A DNA stretch of 64,000 nucleotides, from positions 62,001 to 126,000 of the forward strand of contig CAMXCT020006636.1 in NCBI GenBank assembly GCA_947184155.2, in the 5' to 3' direction. This document shows, piece after piece, positions 46,873-59,600 of the stretch. The position numbers were made by a program, and so were the translations under genes. Positions within the stretch are counted from its first letter, which is position 1. Every line of letters starts with the position of its first letter. A model generated the notes under the pieces. The model did no database searches, was not told the origin of the DNA, and was given only the letters and a program-made list of their open reading frames with translations. The stretch comes from Cladocopium goreaui. Its lineage: Eukaryota; Sar; Dinophyceae; Suessiales; Symbiodiniaceae.

Positions 46873-47343
46873 ATGGCCTCTACCCCCGCGCTCCCTGCCC
46901 CGGGCGGGAACGCCTCGGCTGCCTTGGCCTTAGCGAACCCTACACAACCGGAGGAAATGGTAATCCACTCAGGCGCTGCTACAACTACAGAAGGTGATAT
47001 GAGTTACTTGGATGAAGAGTTTGACCCATGCCGCCAAGATCCACGCAGGAACATGCCAGGTGTCTTAGACTCAAGTGTTGAAATCAGTCAACTCAATACC
47101 ATCAACTTTAACACTGTTGATCAGCGTACCGCCAATTTGGCAGTGGTACAACAGGGTATTGATCCGAGCCTGGCGAATCATCTTATGGCTGCTCAACAGC
47201 AGGCATTGCAGAGTGAGGCAAATGTGCGCCACTCTGAGGTCATGGAACGTCAACGCATGGAGCTTGTGAGTGAAGCTCGAGATCAACTTGCAAGCGTCGA
47301 ACAACAAGCAGCGAAGAAATTTCCAGAAGAAACCTTTTGTTGA
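46873..47343 (+). CDS. Gag, N-terminal part (frame 1)
   Basis: The start at ATG 46873 gives MASTPALPAPGGNASAAL. The frame extends upstream into the LTR, so this ATG is a choice based on position after the leader. The second half is Gln/Glu/Ala-rich and likely coiled coil (VMERQRMELVSEARDQL). It ends at TGA 47341-47343 inside ACCTTTTGTTGA, where the coiled-coil reading continues in the -1 frame (next entry). A single missing T in the T-run would explain it; programmed slippage is the alternative. Confidence 0.7.
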   Translation: MASTPALPAPGGNASAALALANPTQPEEMVIHSGAATTTEGDMSYLDEEFDPCRQDPRRNMPGVLDSSVEISQLNTINFNTVDQRTANLAVVQQGIDPSLANHLMAAQQQALQSEANVRHSEVMERQRMELVSEARDQLASVEQQAAKKFPEETFC

Positions 47344-47966
47344 ACGAGCAGGCCGCCCAGGCGATGAGTGAGCAGAAATCTGCTCAACTGCAGGTCACAG
47401 CGCAGGATCATCGCATCAGGGAACTGAGTGCCGAACTGACTCATGTGGTCAACAATGCAGGTGTCTGGACATCGTCTGCGGAGAAGTCCAATGCTGACCT
47501 GCAGGCAGCACGTTCAGAACTTGCCGAGTACCGCACTCAGATTGATGCAATGAATCAACACGCTTTGAACATGCATAAGCTGGCCGAATCTCAGAAGAAG
47601 GACTTCGAGGCGGAGATTGAGAAGCTTCGGAAAGAGCAGAAAGAGTTCATCCGGAATCTAAAGTCTCAACCTCTGGAGGGAACTCCTGGACTCATGATCC
47701 ATTACGGTCCCGGAAAACCCATTCCACAATCCTCGAAGCCCAAGGGTCCAACCATTGTAGAGTTAGCTTCGGGAAGCAAGAAGCCTCAGCATTCATCAGA
47801 TGCTGACGATGAGCATTTTCAGGCAGAACCTTTGAAGCCACCGGGACTTCCCGGCGGTGGACCTCCAGGAGATGACGATGGTGACGATGACCACGACGAC
47901 AAAAGAGGTCGCAAAGACAAGAAACTGAGACCACAAAATGCAAATATTTGCACTTTAGGCACTTAA
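47337..47966 (+). CDS. Gag, middle part (frame 0), truncated by insert
   Basis: It continues the coiled coil (LNEQAAQAMSEQKSAQLQ) to an acidic Asp/Gly/Lys tail with DDGDDDHDDKRGRKDKK. Retrotransposon coding stops at 47924. The last 13 residues are read from the left inverted repeat of the insert. The basic RGRKDKK run is resumed at 50628 by DRKKDRKTSRGRSRR, showing that the two pieces were once one protein. Confidence 0.75.
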   Translation: MLNEQAAQAMSEQKSAQLQVTAQDHRIRELSAELTHVVNNAGVWTSSAEKSNADLQAARSELAEYRTQIDAMNQHALNMHKLAESQKKDFEAEIEKLRKEQKEFIRNLKSQPLEGTPGLMIHYGPGKPIPQSSKPKGPTIVELASGSKKPQHSSDADDEHFQAEPLKPPGLPGGGPPGDDDGDDDHDDKRGRKDKKLRPQNANICTLGT

Positions 47967-48339
47967 TGAATTTATAAGTATACTATAAGTTACTATTATC
48001 CTTCTAATATCTTGTTCAAATTGTTTTTTCAAAAATATTTTGTTATAAGTTCCACTAAATTTTTAGGTGAACTTATAACATAATAAGGAAAATATAAGCA
48101 AATATAGTAGAATATTAGTCAAAAATAAGCCAAAATAAGCGAAAAGAAGTGATAAGAAGTGAAATTTGATTTTTATGTGTGTTTGATAGATTCGCAGGAA
48201 TGTTGATTTTCGACGAAACAATATTGTCTCAGAGCACTACTTTTCTGACGAAACCTTCCTGAACAGGAATATGCTGCTAAAGAACAATTCTCTGAAGGCG
48301 CCTATTTGGAAAAAAAAATGGTAGGAAAAAAAAATTGTA

Positions 48340-48945
48340 GGGACAATTTCTCTGCAGGATACTTCCTGAAAAGGAAAAATTGTGTGGGGAATAGTTCTCT
48401 GCAGGATACTTCCTGGAAAGGAAAAAAAATGTAGGGAATAGTTCTCTGCAGGATACTTCCTGGAAAGGAAAAAAAATGTAGGGAATAGTTCTCTGCAGGA
48501 TACTTCCCGGAAAGGAAAAAAATTGTAGGGAATAGTTCTCTGCAGGATACTTCCTGGAAAGGAAAAATTGTGTAGGGAATAGTTCTCTGCAGGATACTTC
48601 CTGGAAAGGAAAAAAATTGTAGGGAATAGTTCTCTGCAGGATACTTCCTGGAAAGGCAAACATTTGTAGGGAATAGTTCTCTGCAGGATACTTCCTGGAA
48701 AGGAAAAAATTGTAGGGAATAGTTCTCTGCAGGATACTTCCTGGAAAGGAAAACATTTGTAGGGAATAGTTCTCTGCAGGATACTTCCTGGAAAGGAAAA
48801 CTTTTGTAGGGAATAGTTCTCTGCAGGATACTTCCTGGAAAGGAAAACTTTTGTAGGGAATAGTTCTCTGCAGGATACTTCCTGGAAAGGAAACAAAAAT
48901 GTAGGGAATAGTTCTCTGCAGGATACTTCCTGGAAAGGAAAATTT
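48340..48945. repeat. 45-47-bp satellite, about 13 copies
   Basis: TTCTCTGCAGGATACTTCC then TGGAAAGGAAAA and TGTAGGGAATAG, spaced 46-47 bp from 48351 to 48917. A long antisense open frame (Ser/Phe/Leu-rich) is an artefact of this repeat. Confidence 0.92.
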
Positions 48946-48949
48946 AGAA

Positions 48950-49680
48950 AATTCAGAAAATTCAGAAAAAATCAGAAAATTCAGAAAACTCAGAAATTTC
49001 AGACATTTCAGAAAATTCAGAAAATTCAGAAAATTCAGAAAATTCAGAAAATTCAGAAAATTCAGAAAAGTCAGAAAATTCAGAAAATTCAGAAAATTCA
49101 GAAACCTAGAAAATTCAGAAAATTCAGAATTTACAATTTAAATTAAAAGGAAAACAATTCAGAAAATTCAGAAAATTCAGAAACCCAGAAAATTCAGAAA
49201 ATTCAGAAAATTCGGAAAAGTCAGAAAATTCAGAAAAGTCAGAAAATTCAGAAAAGTCAGAAAATTCAGAAAATTCAGAAAATTCAGAAAATTCAGAAAA
49301 TTCAGAAAAGTCAGAAAATTCAGAAAATTCAGAAAATTCAGAAATTCAGAAAAGTCCAGAAAATTCAGAAACCAGAAAATTCAGAAAATTCAGAATTTAC
49401 AATTTAAATTAAAAGGAAAACAATTCAGAAAATTCAGAAAATTCAGAAAATTCAGAAAAGTCAGAAAAGTCAGAAAATTCAGAAAAGTCAGAAAATTCAG
49501 AAAATTCAGAAACCCAGAAAATTCAGAAAATTCAGAATTTACAATTTAAATTAAAAGGAAAACAATTCAGAAAATTCAGAAAATTCAGAAATTCAGAAAA
49601 TTCAGAAAATTCAGAAAATTCAGAAAATTCAGAAAATTCAGAAAATCCAGAAATTTCAGAAAATTCAGAAAATTCAGGAA
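48950..49680. repeat. AGAAAATTC nonamer repeat with higher-order blocks
   Basis: Tandem TTCAGAAAA units. The segment AGAATTTACAATTTAAATTA then AAAGGAAAACAATTCAG recurs near 49125, 49391 and 49535, marking larger duplicated blocks. Confidence 0.9.
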
Positions 49681-50159
49681 ATATTTATAGAGAAAAAAAA
49701 GGATAAGTAAGTATTTATAATAATGTCAAGTTAGGATTAATAATTCCCTGCGATTAATCAACCACCAAAATCTCAGCAAAAAAACCGTATGAACAAAGTA
49801 TGCGAAATCAAAAGAAAGTAAATTGTAGAACAATATGAACAATAAAACATAAATAGCAATTATAGAAAATACATTTTCAAAACAAAAAGCAAGCCAGCTA
49901 GCTTTAAATCTTTTACCAACAAAAAAATATAATAGAATATTTTCCAAATTAGGTATCCATCTTCATCCCTGAATTATGTAGTTTGGAAGTAGTAACCGAA
50001 GCCTCATCTGGGCAGTCGTATACAATTGAAGAAGACACATCAAAAGAGCAATTGTTCTTTCCAAGAAGCATCCTTTATATGTTTTTTTCCTTTTGCCTCT
50101 GAATGATTTCTCCACAGATGTACTTCAAGATTCTTTGTGTCACTCGCAGCCGCGCATAT

Positions 50160-50380
50160 TCCTGTAGAAGAACCATTTCCTGTAGAAGATAACTCCTGAA
50201 AAGCATTGTTCCTGAAAATGAAATCAATCTGAATAGAAAGATTCCTGTTAAGGATAGTTCCTGAAAAGGATTCATTCTGAATAAAAAAATCCTGAAAGGA
50301 TAAGTCCTGAAAAGGATAATTCCTGAAAAGGATAAATCCTGAAAAGGGTGATTTCTAAAAGGATGATGCCTGAAAAGAAT
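50160..50380. repeat. TCCTGAAAAGGATAA repeat
   Basis: Short palindromic-like units TCCTGAAAAGGA repeated with small changes. Related in sequence to the TTCCTGGAAAGGAA core of the 47-bp satellite. Confidence 0.8.
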
Positions 50381-50617
50381 GAAAAAAACAATGAAAAAAG
50401 GCAAGAAAAAATATTCCAAAGGAAACAAAAAGGTCGACAACTATTTTCAAAAAATATATAACAGAAAAATGCATCGTCTATAATCAATTCTGATCATCAA
50501 AAAAACATTGAAAAATAAGTGAAAATAAGTAAAAATAAAGAAAAAACACTTCTATGATAAGTTCATATAACTACTAATATCTTCATTAAGTGCCTAAAGT
50601 GAAAATATCTTCATTTT

Positions 50618-53600
50618 GTGGTCTCAGAAGATAGGAAGAAGGACCGCAAAACCAGTCGTGGCCGCTCGCGACGACGACGGCGAAGAGATCCTTCGTCCTC
50701 ACCTTCTTCATCATCCACATCCCCTACGACGTCAAGTTCGGATTCTGAGAGTTCCTTTGCGCGAAAGGTCAAAAAGGCCTTGGAGCGTTCTAGGACTAGT
50801 GATACTAAGGCCAAAGAGTCTGATAGGATCCTTGTACCTAAGTTCCCACAACCCGAAAATTATAGGAATTGGAGAATCCGAGTAAGGGATGCCATAATTG
50901 CTGCTTCTGCTAAACCCGACCTAGCCTTTCAGTGGGTGGAGGAAGTGTTCAGGACAGATCAGTCTGTCGATGCCTTGAAGGACTCAGGTCAATTCGTGAC
51001 CCTGGACGCAAAGCTCATGTCTTCGCTCACCAACATCTGCGAAGGGGACTTTGCACGGCAACTTGACATCTTTAAAGAAGAACAAGCCAAGTCAGGGACA
51101 CCAGCTAGGGGACGTCAAGCATTGCTCATGATTCATAAACACTTCAGTACAAGTAGGAAGCATGGTGCAGTGTACGACATTGAGGACCTCATGGCTGTTA
51201 CCTTGGTCAACGATGATCTCAGAGGTTTCATCACCCGATGGGACGCTGTGATCGCTGGAATGACTTCCGAGCCTGATATGATGTGGAAGCAAGCCTACTT
51301 TCACAACGCCATCAAGAACTTCAAGCCTCTCTCTCATGATCTGGCTGTGTATGATCGCACACCGGAGGGGGAACCCAACCGCTCTTATGATTTTCTCATG
51401 AAAGCTGCGAGGGACTACCTTGAGAGGAGACGTCTTGAGAAGATGCGCCAGGCAACCAAGAAGTCCGTTTCAGGTAAAAGAGATGCCACGCCGGCACCCA
51501 CGAGGCCTACATCCACGGGAAAGCCCACTGGCATTTGCTATGACTTCCAGGCTGGCAAGTGTACCAGGGGAAAGGATTGCCGATACAGACATGAAAAGGC
51601 AGACAAAGGAAAAGGTGGAGGTAAGAAAGGCAAGTCCAGGTCCAAGTCAAGGGGCGATGGTCGTTCTTTGTCTCCAGGACCTAGGAACCAGGTGTGCAAG
51701 TTTTGGAAGGCAGGCAAGTGTCAACGAGGTAATGACTGTGCTTTCCAACACCCACCAAAGCCTGCAGCTGCATCTACAAAAGATGACAAGCGTGGAAAGA
51801 GCCAGAAAAAGAAGAAGAAGAACAGAAAGAAGAAGGGCGATCGCTCCAGATCGTCAAGTCGAGGTTCCAATTCCTCGAAAGGCTCTCAGAGTCTCAAGGA
51901 CAAAGGGGGAAAACCATCTTCCTCTGGCTCAGCTGCAGTTTGCCTGATGCGCGCTCTGATGATGGTCGCAGTCGTCAACCCTTCGACCAGCACTCATCGC
52001 GTGCCGGAAGGCATCGCCTCTCCGCATTGTTTCAACCAGCATTTTGCCATGCCAGTTACACCCAATCGCACTGTTTCATTTGGGGGCAACGATGAAATCT
52101 TCGAAGTTCCCATTGAGCAAAATTGTAATTTATATCCGTGCCAAGCCAAACAACGAACGTTCAATCCAGTTCGCATCACCAAGGACGATCGTACTCGTAA
52201 AGATACGATCGAAGCACGAGAAAGTGATGCAATACTTGCAGCACAGATGTTGCAATCAGCTGTCTTTCGGGAGTTGCATGGTAAGCTTTGCAAATGCAGC
52301 TTTGAATGTGACAGTGATATCGGCTGTCGCCACTGCATCCGTTCTGATCTGAATGCATTGCCAGGACACATGCCTTCTCACCAGCGTAATGCATCCGCTG
52401 AAATCGCATGGATCGCTGACACCGGTAGTGCTCAGGACTTAGTGTGCAGCAAGATGATTCCCGATGACATTGTGTATCACTCTCATGAACCCCTTGAATT
52501 AATCACTGCAAATGGTTCTCAATCAGCTGACCAACAAGCTTCTGTTCACATTGATTGCATCGACAAAGAAGTTCATCCATATGTTCTTCCTGATACCCCG
52601 GCTGTAATATCGGTAGGGATGAGGTGTATTCAAGATGGATGGGATTTTGTTTGGAAAAGCTTTAGTCGCCCATATTTCAAGAAGAAAGATGGAACTAAGA
52701 TTAAACTTGAAGTCAAAGATTTTGTTCCTTATTTACCATCAAGAGATGGTCAGGTACCCGCTGCAGTAGGGATTCCGTTTTCATGGGACTCCACTGCCGG
52801 GAACGGAAAGCCTATCATCTCACCTATTCGAAGGTCTCGCATGTCAGCTGTCGGCACTGAGTCTGAGGACGAAGTCGAAGAGGTCGAAGTACCTTATGAG
52901 GCTTCCATCGCAGATGACGATGAAATCCCTGGACATGGTGACGATAGTCTCGAGGAGTTCTTCCCTGGTGAACTTGCGCCAGGACCTCCAGCAGCCATGA
53001 CGCCGGAAGGCGATGTGGGTTCGGAAGACGAAGCCGAAGCTCCTGAAGAACCAGTTGACGGTCGACTTCAGCTGCCTGAACCCCAACCAATTGATCGTGG
53101 TGAAGCTGCACTTCGAGACGAGGCCAGGACCCTTAGGCACATGATGACACACACCCCGAAGAATCCTTTTTGTGAAACATGCAAATGTGCAAAGATGTAC
53201 AAACCTACTAAACGTAGCAAAGGGGAATCTTTGACTGTGGAACCCAATAAGTTTGGGGATCACATCACTGGGGATCATCTTGTGACTAGGGATGCCAACG
53301 AACAATCAATCGATGGTGATAGAGTTGCAATGGTCATGAAAGATGTCGCTACGAATTTTCGTTGGATCTATCCTTCAGCTAGAAGTCATGCCAAGGATTG
53401 TGTTTTAGCTTTTAGGCATTTCATTGCACCTGGTGAAGAAGTCGGAGTGTTCTATTCCGATGCAGCACCATCCATCAAGCTCGCTTGTCGGGAAGTTGGG
53501 TGGAGACAGAACACTAGTGTTGCTTATGTCTCTAAGTCGAACGCAGTCGCCGAGAGGAATCTCAGGTCCGTGCTTGAAGGGACTAGAGTGAACCTTGAAC

Positions 53601-56600
53601 AGGCAGGGCTTCACCATTCCTATTGGAGTTATGCTGCACGACATTGGTGTATGGCACACAACATCCAGGACCACCCTGAAATCTTATCTCCTTGGGAGCT
53701 TCGTTTTGGGGAAAAGTTCAAGGGACCCAACATTCCTTTTGGGGCTCGCATTGACTACTGGACTGGACCGAAACTTAAACCCAAGAAAGATTTGCGTTTT
53801 GACCCAACTTCAAATCCAGGTGTCTTTTTGGGATATGCCATGCAACCAGGTTTCGTTTGGAGAAATGAGTTTCTTGTAGCATCATTGAAGGACCTTATGG
53901 AAAAGGAATTCAACGAATCTGTCCAAGTTGTTCGTGTCAATCAACTCACTGTACCTGATGAACCCTTTGTTTTCCCTTTGAAAGGAAGGTATAAGGCCAT
54001 TAGGGAAGGTCTATACGAGTCTCTTAGCCTTGAAGCTCCACCAGATCCAAAGAAGATGGACGCTCAAACAATTGAAGACTTGGTTGCCCCAAGGAAAGCT
54101 GTTGAGCGAGGACCGGTGGAGGGCGAAGAGGAGTTTGAACAAATGATGCGTGAAGTTGGACTTGAATCCGATGACATCGAGGTAATTGACCCCAAAACTG
54201 GAAAATCAGAATTTATCTCAAAGGATGACCCTTCGTACTACGATGCTAGTGGTTTTAAGGGTAGACGATACAAAGGTTCCTCCAAACCCAAGGACATTCC
54301 AACATTCCTTTGGCGGGGGGCCTCTAAAGCGGCTAGAGAAAGGGCCAAGCGTGAAGCCTTGTTGAAAGAGGCAGCTGAAAAGCATGATGCTGCAGTTGCC
54401 AAAGAACGTAAGTACAACAGGGTTATAGAGCGTTTTGCCAATTCAGCTGTCAAAGAATCCAAGAGTGACGAACCATCAGATGATTTCATTCCCGCAATGC
54501 CAGTCACCTTCAATCCGGGGGGCTCGCATGGTGGAAACCATTGCCACAGAGACAAGCTTAAGGATCAGTCAGAGCTCATGTGCTTTCATTTTTCCAATGC
54601 ACTCGTGGCAAGACCCGTTGGACAGAAGGAGATCAACAATACTCCGGCTGCCCAAGCTGCACTCGATAAGGAATGGAATAACCTTACTAGTAAGGGTGCA
54701 TGGGATTATTCCACTGTTAGGGAATGGGATGATGTTTCAAGGGAAGCTATCAAGAACAAGACCAAAGTTCATGTAGGCAAAATCTTCGAGATTTGTGTCG
54801 AGAAAGGAAGTGAGCTACCGCAGGGTGACCCCATGCGCAAGTTTAAGGGTCGCACCGTTTTCCAAGGAAACAACGTGAAGGACGAGGCGGCTGATGTTGC
54901 TTTGTTCGCGGAGCTCGGAAGTTCACCGGCCAACATGGAGGCAGGAAAAGCATTGGATGCTTATGGCTCCATGCCGGGGAACCGGACATCACAAGGTGAT
55001 GGTAAGCAAGCTTACACCCAGGCGTTGATGCAAGGAATTTTGACTTGGATCAGATTGCCAAGGAACCGTTGGCCGAAGGAATGGATTGGTGTGTTTAAGG
55101 ATCCAGTTGTTCTTCTTATTTTGGCATTGTATGGTCACCCTGATTCGGGGGGTCTATGGCAACGCCACTGTGAGAAAGCACTCTATGCAGTTGGATTTCA
55201 CCCACTCTATCCTGAATGTTGGCCTTCAATGTTTTGGCATCCGAAATTGAAGTTGTTGCTTGGTGTATATGTTGATGACTTCAAGATGTCCGGACCTTCC
55301 AAAAACATTGACGAAGGGTGGAAGTTGATTTCTTCTCAGATCGACATGGATACTCCAGAAGATGCCGGCAGATACCTTGGATGTGAACATGTGTTCAAAC
55401 AGAACGTCAAACTTGATGTAAGCGCTCATCCATTTGCTCATGTCTTCGATGCTAGCATCCCAGATCCTTCCAGTAAGCCAGCCAGCCCGGCCCGCCGAAC
55501 AAAGGACTACTGGGAGCATATGCCAGAACTTGGAGTTTGTGTTCATCATCACCTGCAACCTCGCAAGAAGTTCCAGGACAAGCCGAAGGACGATACATCC
55601 TTCCGGGCGGGAACGCACCGGCTAACCGTGTGTGAACCTTTCCAAACCCAAGATGAACCCAAAGAATATGTTCATGATATGGGATCTCAAAACCCAACTG
55701 GACTTCCATTTTGGTGGACGGGATCAACCTACTTCGTGGACGAATCCATCAAAGAACCCTCAAAAGTTTTGGCAGCTGCTAAGAAGATAAGAGACAAGTC
55801 AGGAGCAAAGAAAGCGGCTAGGGCACAAGGATTTACTTTTCTTGATGAACTTGAGCAACATAAATCCAAGTGCATGACAAAGAATGTCAACACAGTCGAA
55901 TATGACATGCGACAGTTCTTACAACAATGTCTTGACCGCTATGTTGAACTAGCAGGACCAAACATTAAGTTCAAGAAAGTTTCAACTCCGTTCCCAGATG
56001 ACAAAATCGCACGTCCCATCATGGACGAAGCAGAAGCTCGGGGGGAACTCCAGCCCATAGCATCACGTGTGCTAATGAAAGTGCTGTTCGCAGCACGAAT
56101 GGCTAGGTTCGATCTTCTCCGTGCTACTCAGGGTTTAGCAAGTAGGGTTACAAAATGGTCACCTGATTGCGACAAGAGTCTTCACCGATTGATGTGTTAC
56201 ATACACACAACCCTTGATCGTACAATGGTTGGTTTCGTTGGGGACCCACCTGAGGCTTGCAAAACATGGTTGTTTGCAGATTCAGATCATGCTGGGGAAC
56301 ATGACAACAGATCTACAAGTGGTTGCCTCCTTGCTTTGGTAGGACCAAACACGTTTTATCCACTCACAGCTTTTTCAAAGAAGCAGACTTCAACGGCTAT
56401 GTCATCGACAGAGGCTGAAGTCACGGCGGCAAACCTTGCGTTGCGTGCTGTTGGATTACCTTCCTCCTGCCTGTGGTCAGTCATACGTCACGCGGGGGGA
56501 GATAGCACCCAACAAAAGCCGTCCCGCAGAGTGGAAACTCGTGCCAAAAACCCCAAAGAGGATTATTGGGAGCACAGTCCATTCACCAACCAAGTTACCA

Positions 56601-59600
56601 GAGTTCATGTCAAACCCCGAAATAAACTGTATAACCCAATTGATTCGGATTGTCCAGTGAACCTTCAGGGATTGGCAAGGCAAAGGTACACCATCATGAA
56701 AACCAAAACTGGTGATGTTGAATTTGATTTGACATGGGACTGGACGACTCCTGATGCTGACATGATCTATGACTTCGAATGCACTGGAAAAACTGTCTTT
56801 AGGATTCCTGGACCAAATGAAGTTGATTATGGGGTTGAGTCACGGGAAATCAGATCTGCTTTAACTGATTTTAAGCACACGGGATCTGAAAAGCGGGGGG
56901 ATGAGAGTGTGTACATGGCAGGACCAGGTAGTCTTGAGGTCATTTTCCTTGAGGACAACCAAGCGACCATTCGCATTCTTGAGAGTGGTAGGTCACCGTC
57001 ATTTAGGCACACTGACAAAACCCAAAGGTTGAATTTGTCATGGTTGTCTGAACAGTTCAAACGAAAACATTTCAGACTTGTCTATGTTGGGTCATCGCTT
57101 CAAGCGGCAGACATTCTCACCAAGCCTTTTACCAACTCCGAGAAATGGGAATCAGCTCTGCGATTGATGGGTATTTCATCACAGCCCCTTCCACGGAAGG
57201 AGCCACAAAAGATGAAAGCCTGCGCAGGGGAACCTGCACCTTCAACAGTGTCGGGATCCCAGCAACGCGCAGGGGAACCTGCTTGCCCTTCAGTGGCGTC
57301 TCATAGCAGGGTACTTATTGAATTTTGTTGTGGACCTGATTCAAAGCTTGGTGATCGTTCAAGGAAGCATTCAAAAGATTGTTATGTCGTCAGATGCACA
57401 GAAGAAAGAGATGTTACATCTAGATCGAACAGAATGGACATTCGGAACGAAGTTGTTCAAGCAATTGAGAGTTCAACTATACAACCTTGTCCAGTTTTGA
57501 TTTGGATTAGCATTCCCTGCGCTGGTGGCACAACATGGTCATATGTGAACTTGCAACATGAATCAGCCAAACTCAAAGTTGAATATCATCGACATGTTTT
57601 TGAAAAGATATGGTCATCAATGGTCGATTTTCTCAATCTTGTTCGTCATTTGAGTCCCAAGATTGCAATTGAATGGCCAGCTCATTGCATCTACTGGAAG
57701 TTTGACCGAGTTGAAAAGTTTTGTGGAAAACATCAGCTCATTAAAGTCACATTTGATGGATGCATGGTTGGTATTGTCAACAAAGAAGGTGAATCTATAA
57801 AGAAACCATGGGCTATTTTAACTGATTGTGATTCAATCGTCACTGCATTTGATGGACTGTCATGTGATGGTAGTCATAACCATGTTCAAGGCAGAGGTCA
57901 TGACTTGAAGGAAACTGAGTCGTATTCCTTTCAGATGACGGACATGATCCATCGAGCTTTCATTGCAGCGACCAGCTCGAAACCCGAACTGACGACTTCT
58001 ACTGCACTCTGCGCTGTTTCGCTTTCTACATCATCTACCATGGCTTACTTTCGCCGCTTTCCACAAGCAGAGGTCGAGGAGGCAGACTATTCCGCTGCTG
58101 CGGATGCTGCTGGCATTCGACCCGGGGAACCGGAGTCCATTGAGGATGATGAGACTTTGGGGCCCAATGGAAAGGCGTGGTTTGCGTTGACTGGGAGCAT
58201 TTTTGGCTCTGTCACGCAGTGTCGTGTGGTAAACGAAGCTGATGTGATTTCGGATTTGACATCCATCATGGGGAACACTGACCACTCGCTGTTGGCCAAA
58301 GGCTACCTTCGCGACGTCAGCCCCGAAGACGCGAAGCTCCTCGACGGCGTTTCCAGCTTCTCACTCAGAGGCATGGTATGCCCAGGGGAACCTGAGGCCA
58401 ACTTCATCTTTGCCGGAGATTCTTCGATGGCACTTGTGGATATGGTCGACGGGTTCGCTTCTACGCGCAGGAACATCGGCGAGTACATCAAGGAGAAGCC
58501 GGATCTCCTCCCACCAGGCCGCAAGACGGTCTGGCACGATCTCAAATGGGGTCGTGGGCTGCCTGACATCATCAAGGGCGTCGAGCACTCTCTTGCATGT
58601 CTGCAGCGGAGGGGAACCTCTCGCCCATCTGTCATCGTCATCTCTTATGCTGGCAACGACATTTTTGGGAACTACGGCTTCCTCCACTGTGATTGGCTTG
58701 ACAAGGAGATGGCATGCTACTCCCAGAAGCGCCGTGACGCAGCAAACGATCTCATGGAGGAGAGGGTCAACACCCATTTCTCCGCCTTGAACGACCTCGT
58801 GAAGCTGACGACACGTGCCGACGTTGGGAACATCGTCCTTATCATGCCGTGGTACGGCAGGGGATATGGGTTGCACCCCGACTATGACCGTCAAATGATT
58901 CGCGAAGCTGAGGCTTTGAGGAAGCGCGGACTCTGCGTCCTCGATGCCACGTCGCTTATCAAGTGTACTACACGATATGACGGCCAGCACATGGAGAATT
59001 CGGAGCATAACCGCCTCCAGTGCATTCGCTTCTATTCTGAAGCCGGCGCGCTTGGATATCATCTTTTCCGGCTTCGATCATGCAAGCCATTGATCGAGCT
59101 GGCTGAGATGAAGAAGCGCCGCGAGGAATCGCTGGCCAACCCCCTTCCTGAGAACAACCCCGAATGGGAAGAGATGGAAGAAGTGTTGGTTTCCATGGAC
59201 GTGGACGGTTGGGAGATCTATGTGAAGGAGACCCGACCCAAAGGGCAAAGGCTTCCCAATGAAGTTGACCCCGCACGTGCACAAGTCGCACAGGCTCCTG
59301 CGGTGCAGGATGATGCCACTGTGGCCTCATCGAACTGGCAGCTTTTGGAGTCAGTGGACGCTGCACTGCCGGGGGAACCCGAGCACTTTGAACCTCATGA
59401 GATCAAAGAGCCGGAGATGGATGGTGAGCTCATTGACGCCATCCTCAAGCCCTTTTTGGATCGGTTGCCTGGTGTTTCCGACGAGCGCGACATTGACGAG
59501 CCGGACGCTGACGGGGAGATTGTCTTCCGAGAACCCATCGTCGGCGGCTCAGCATCAATGTTTAGCCAGCGGAAGCTGCGCTCCCATCTGATGAACAAGA

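Larger units (their letters stand above)
47925..50627. mobile_element. 2.7-kb AT-rich insert with ~46-bp terminal inverted repeats, splitting gag
   Basis: The left end CTGAGACCACAAAATG... CACTTTAGGCACTTAATGAA is matched in reverse complement at the right end (50582-50627) with about five mismatches over 46 bp. The inside holds only simple repeats: a 47-bp satellite, AGAAAATTC repeats and TCCTGAAAAGGATAA repeats. No transposase. Splicing from CTGA/GACCAC (GA donor) to CTCAG/AAGATAGG would rejoin gag in frame, so it may behave as an intron. No target duplication longer than 2 bp is evident. Confidence 0.75.

Noticed and set aside
47330..47343. Classical programmed -1 slippery heptamer at the gag frame change
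   Set aside because: CCTTTTG does not fit X-XXY-YYZ in the zero frame. Slippage remains possible but an indel is simpler.
48237..48896. 219-residue antisense frame (repeated FPGSILQRTIPY-like units)
   Set aside because: It is created by the 47-bp satellite. The unit is not a multiple of three, so several frames mix, and there are no flanking signals.
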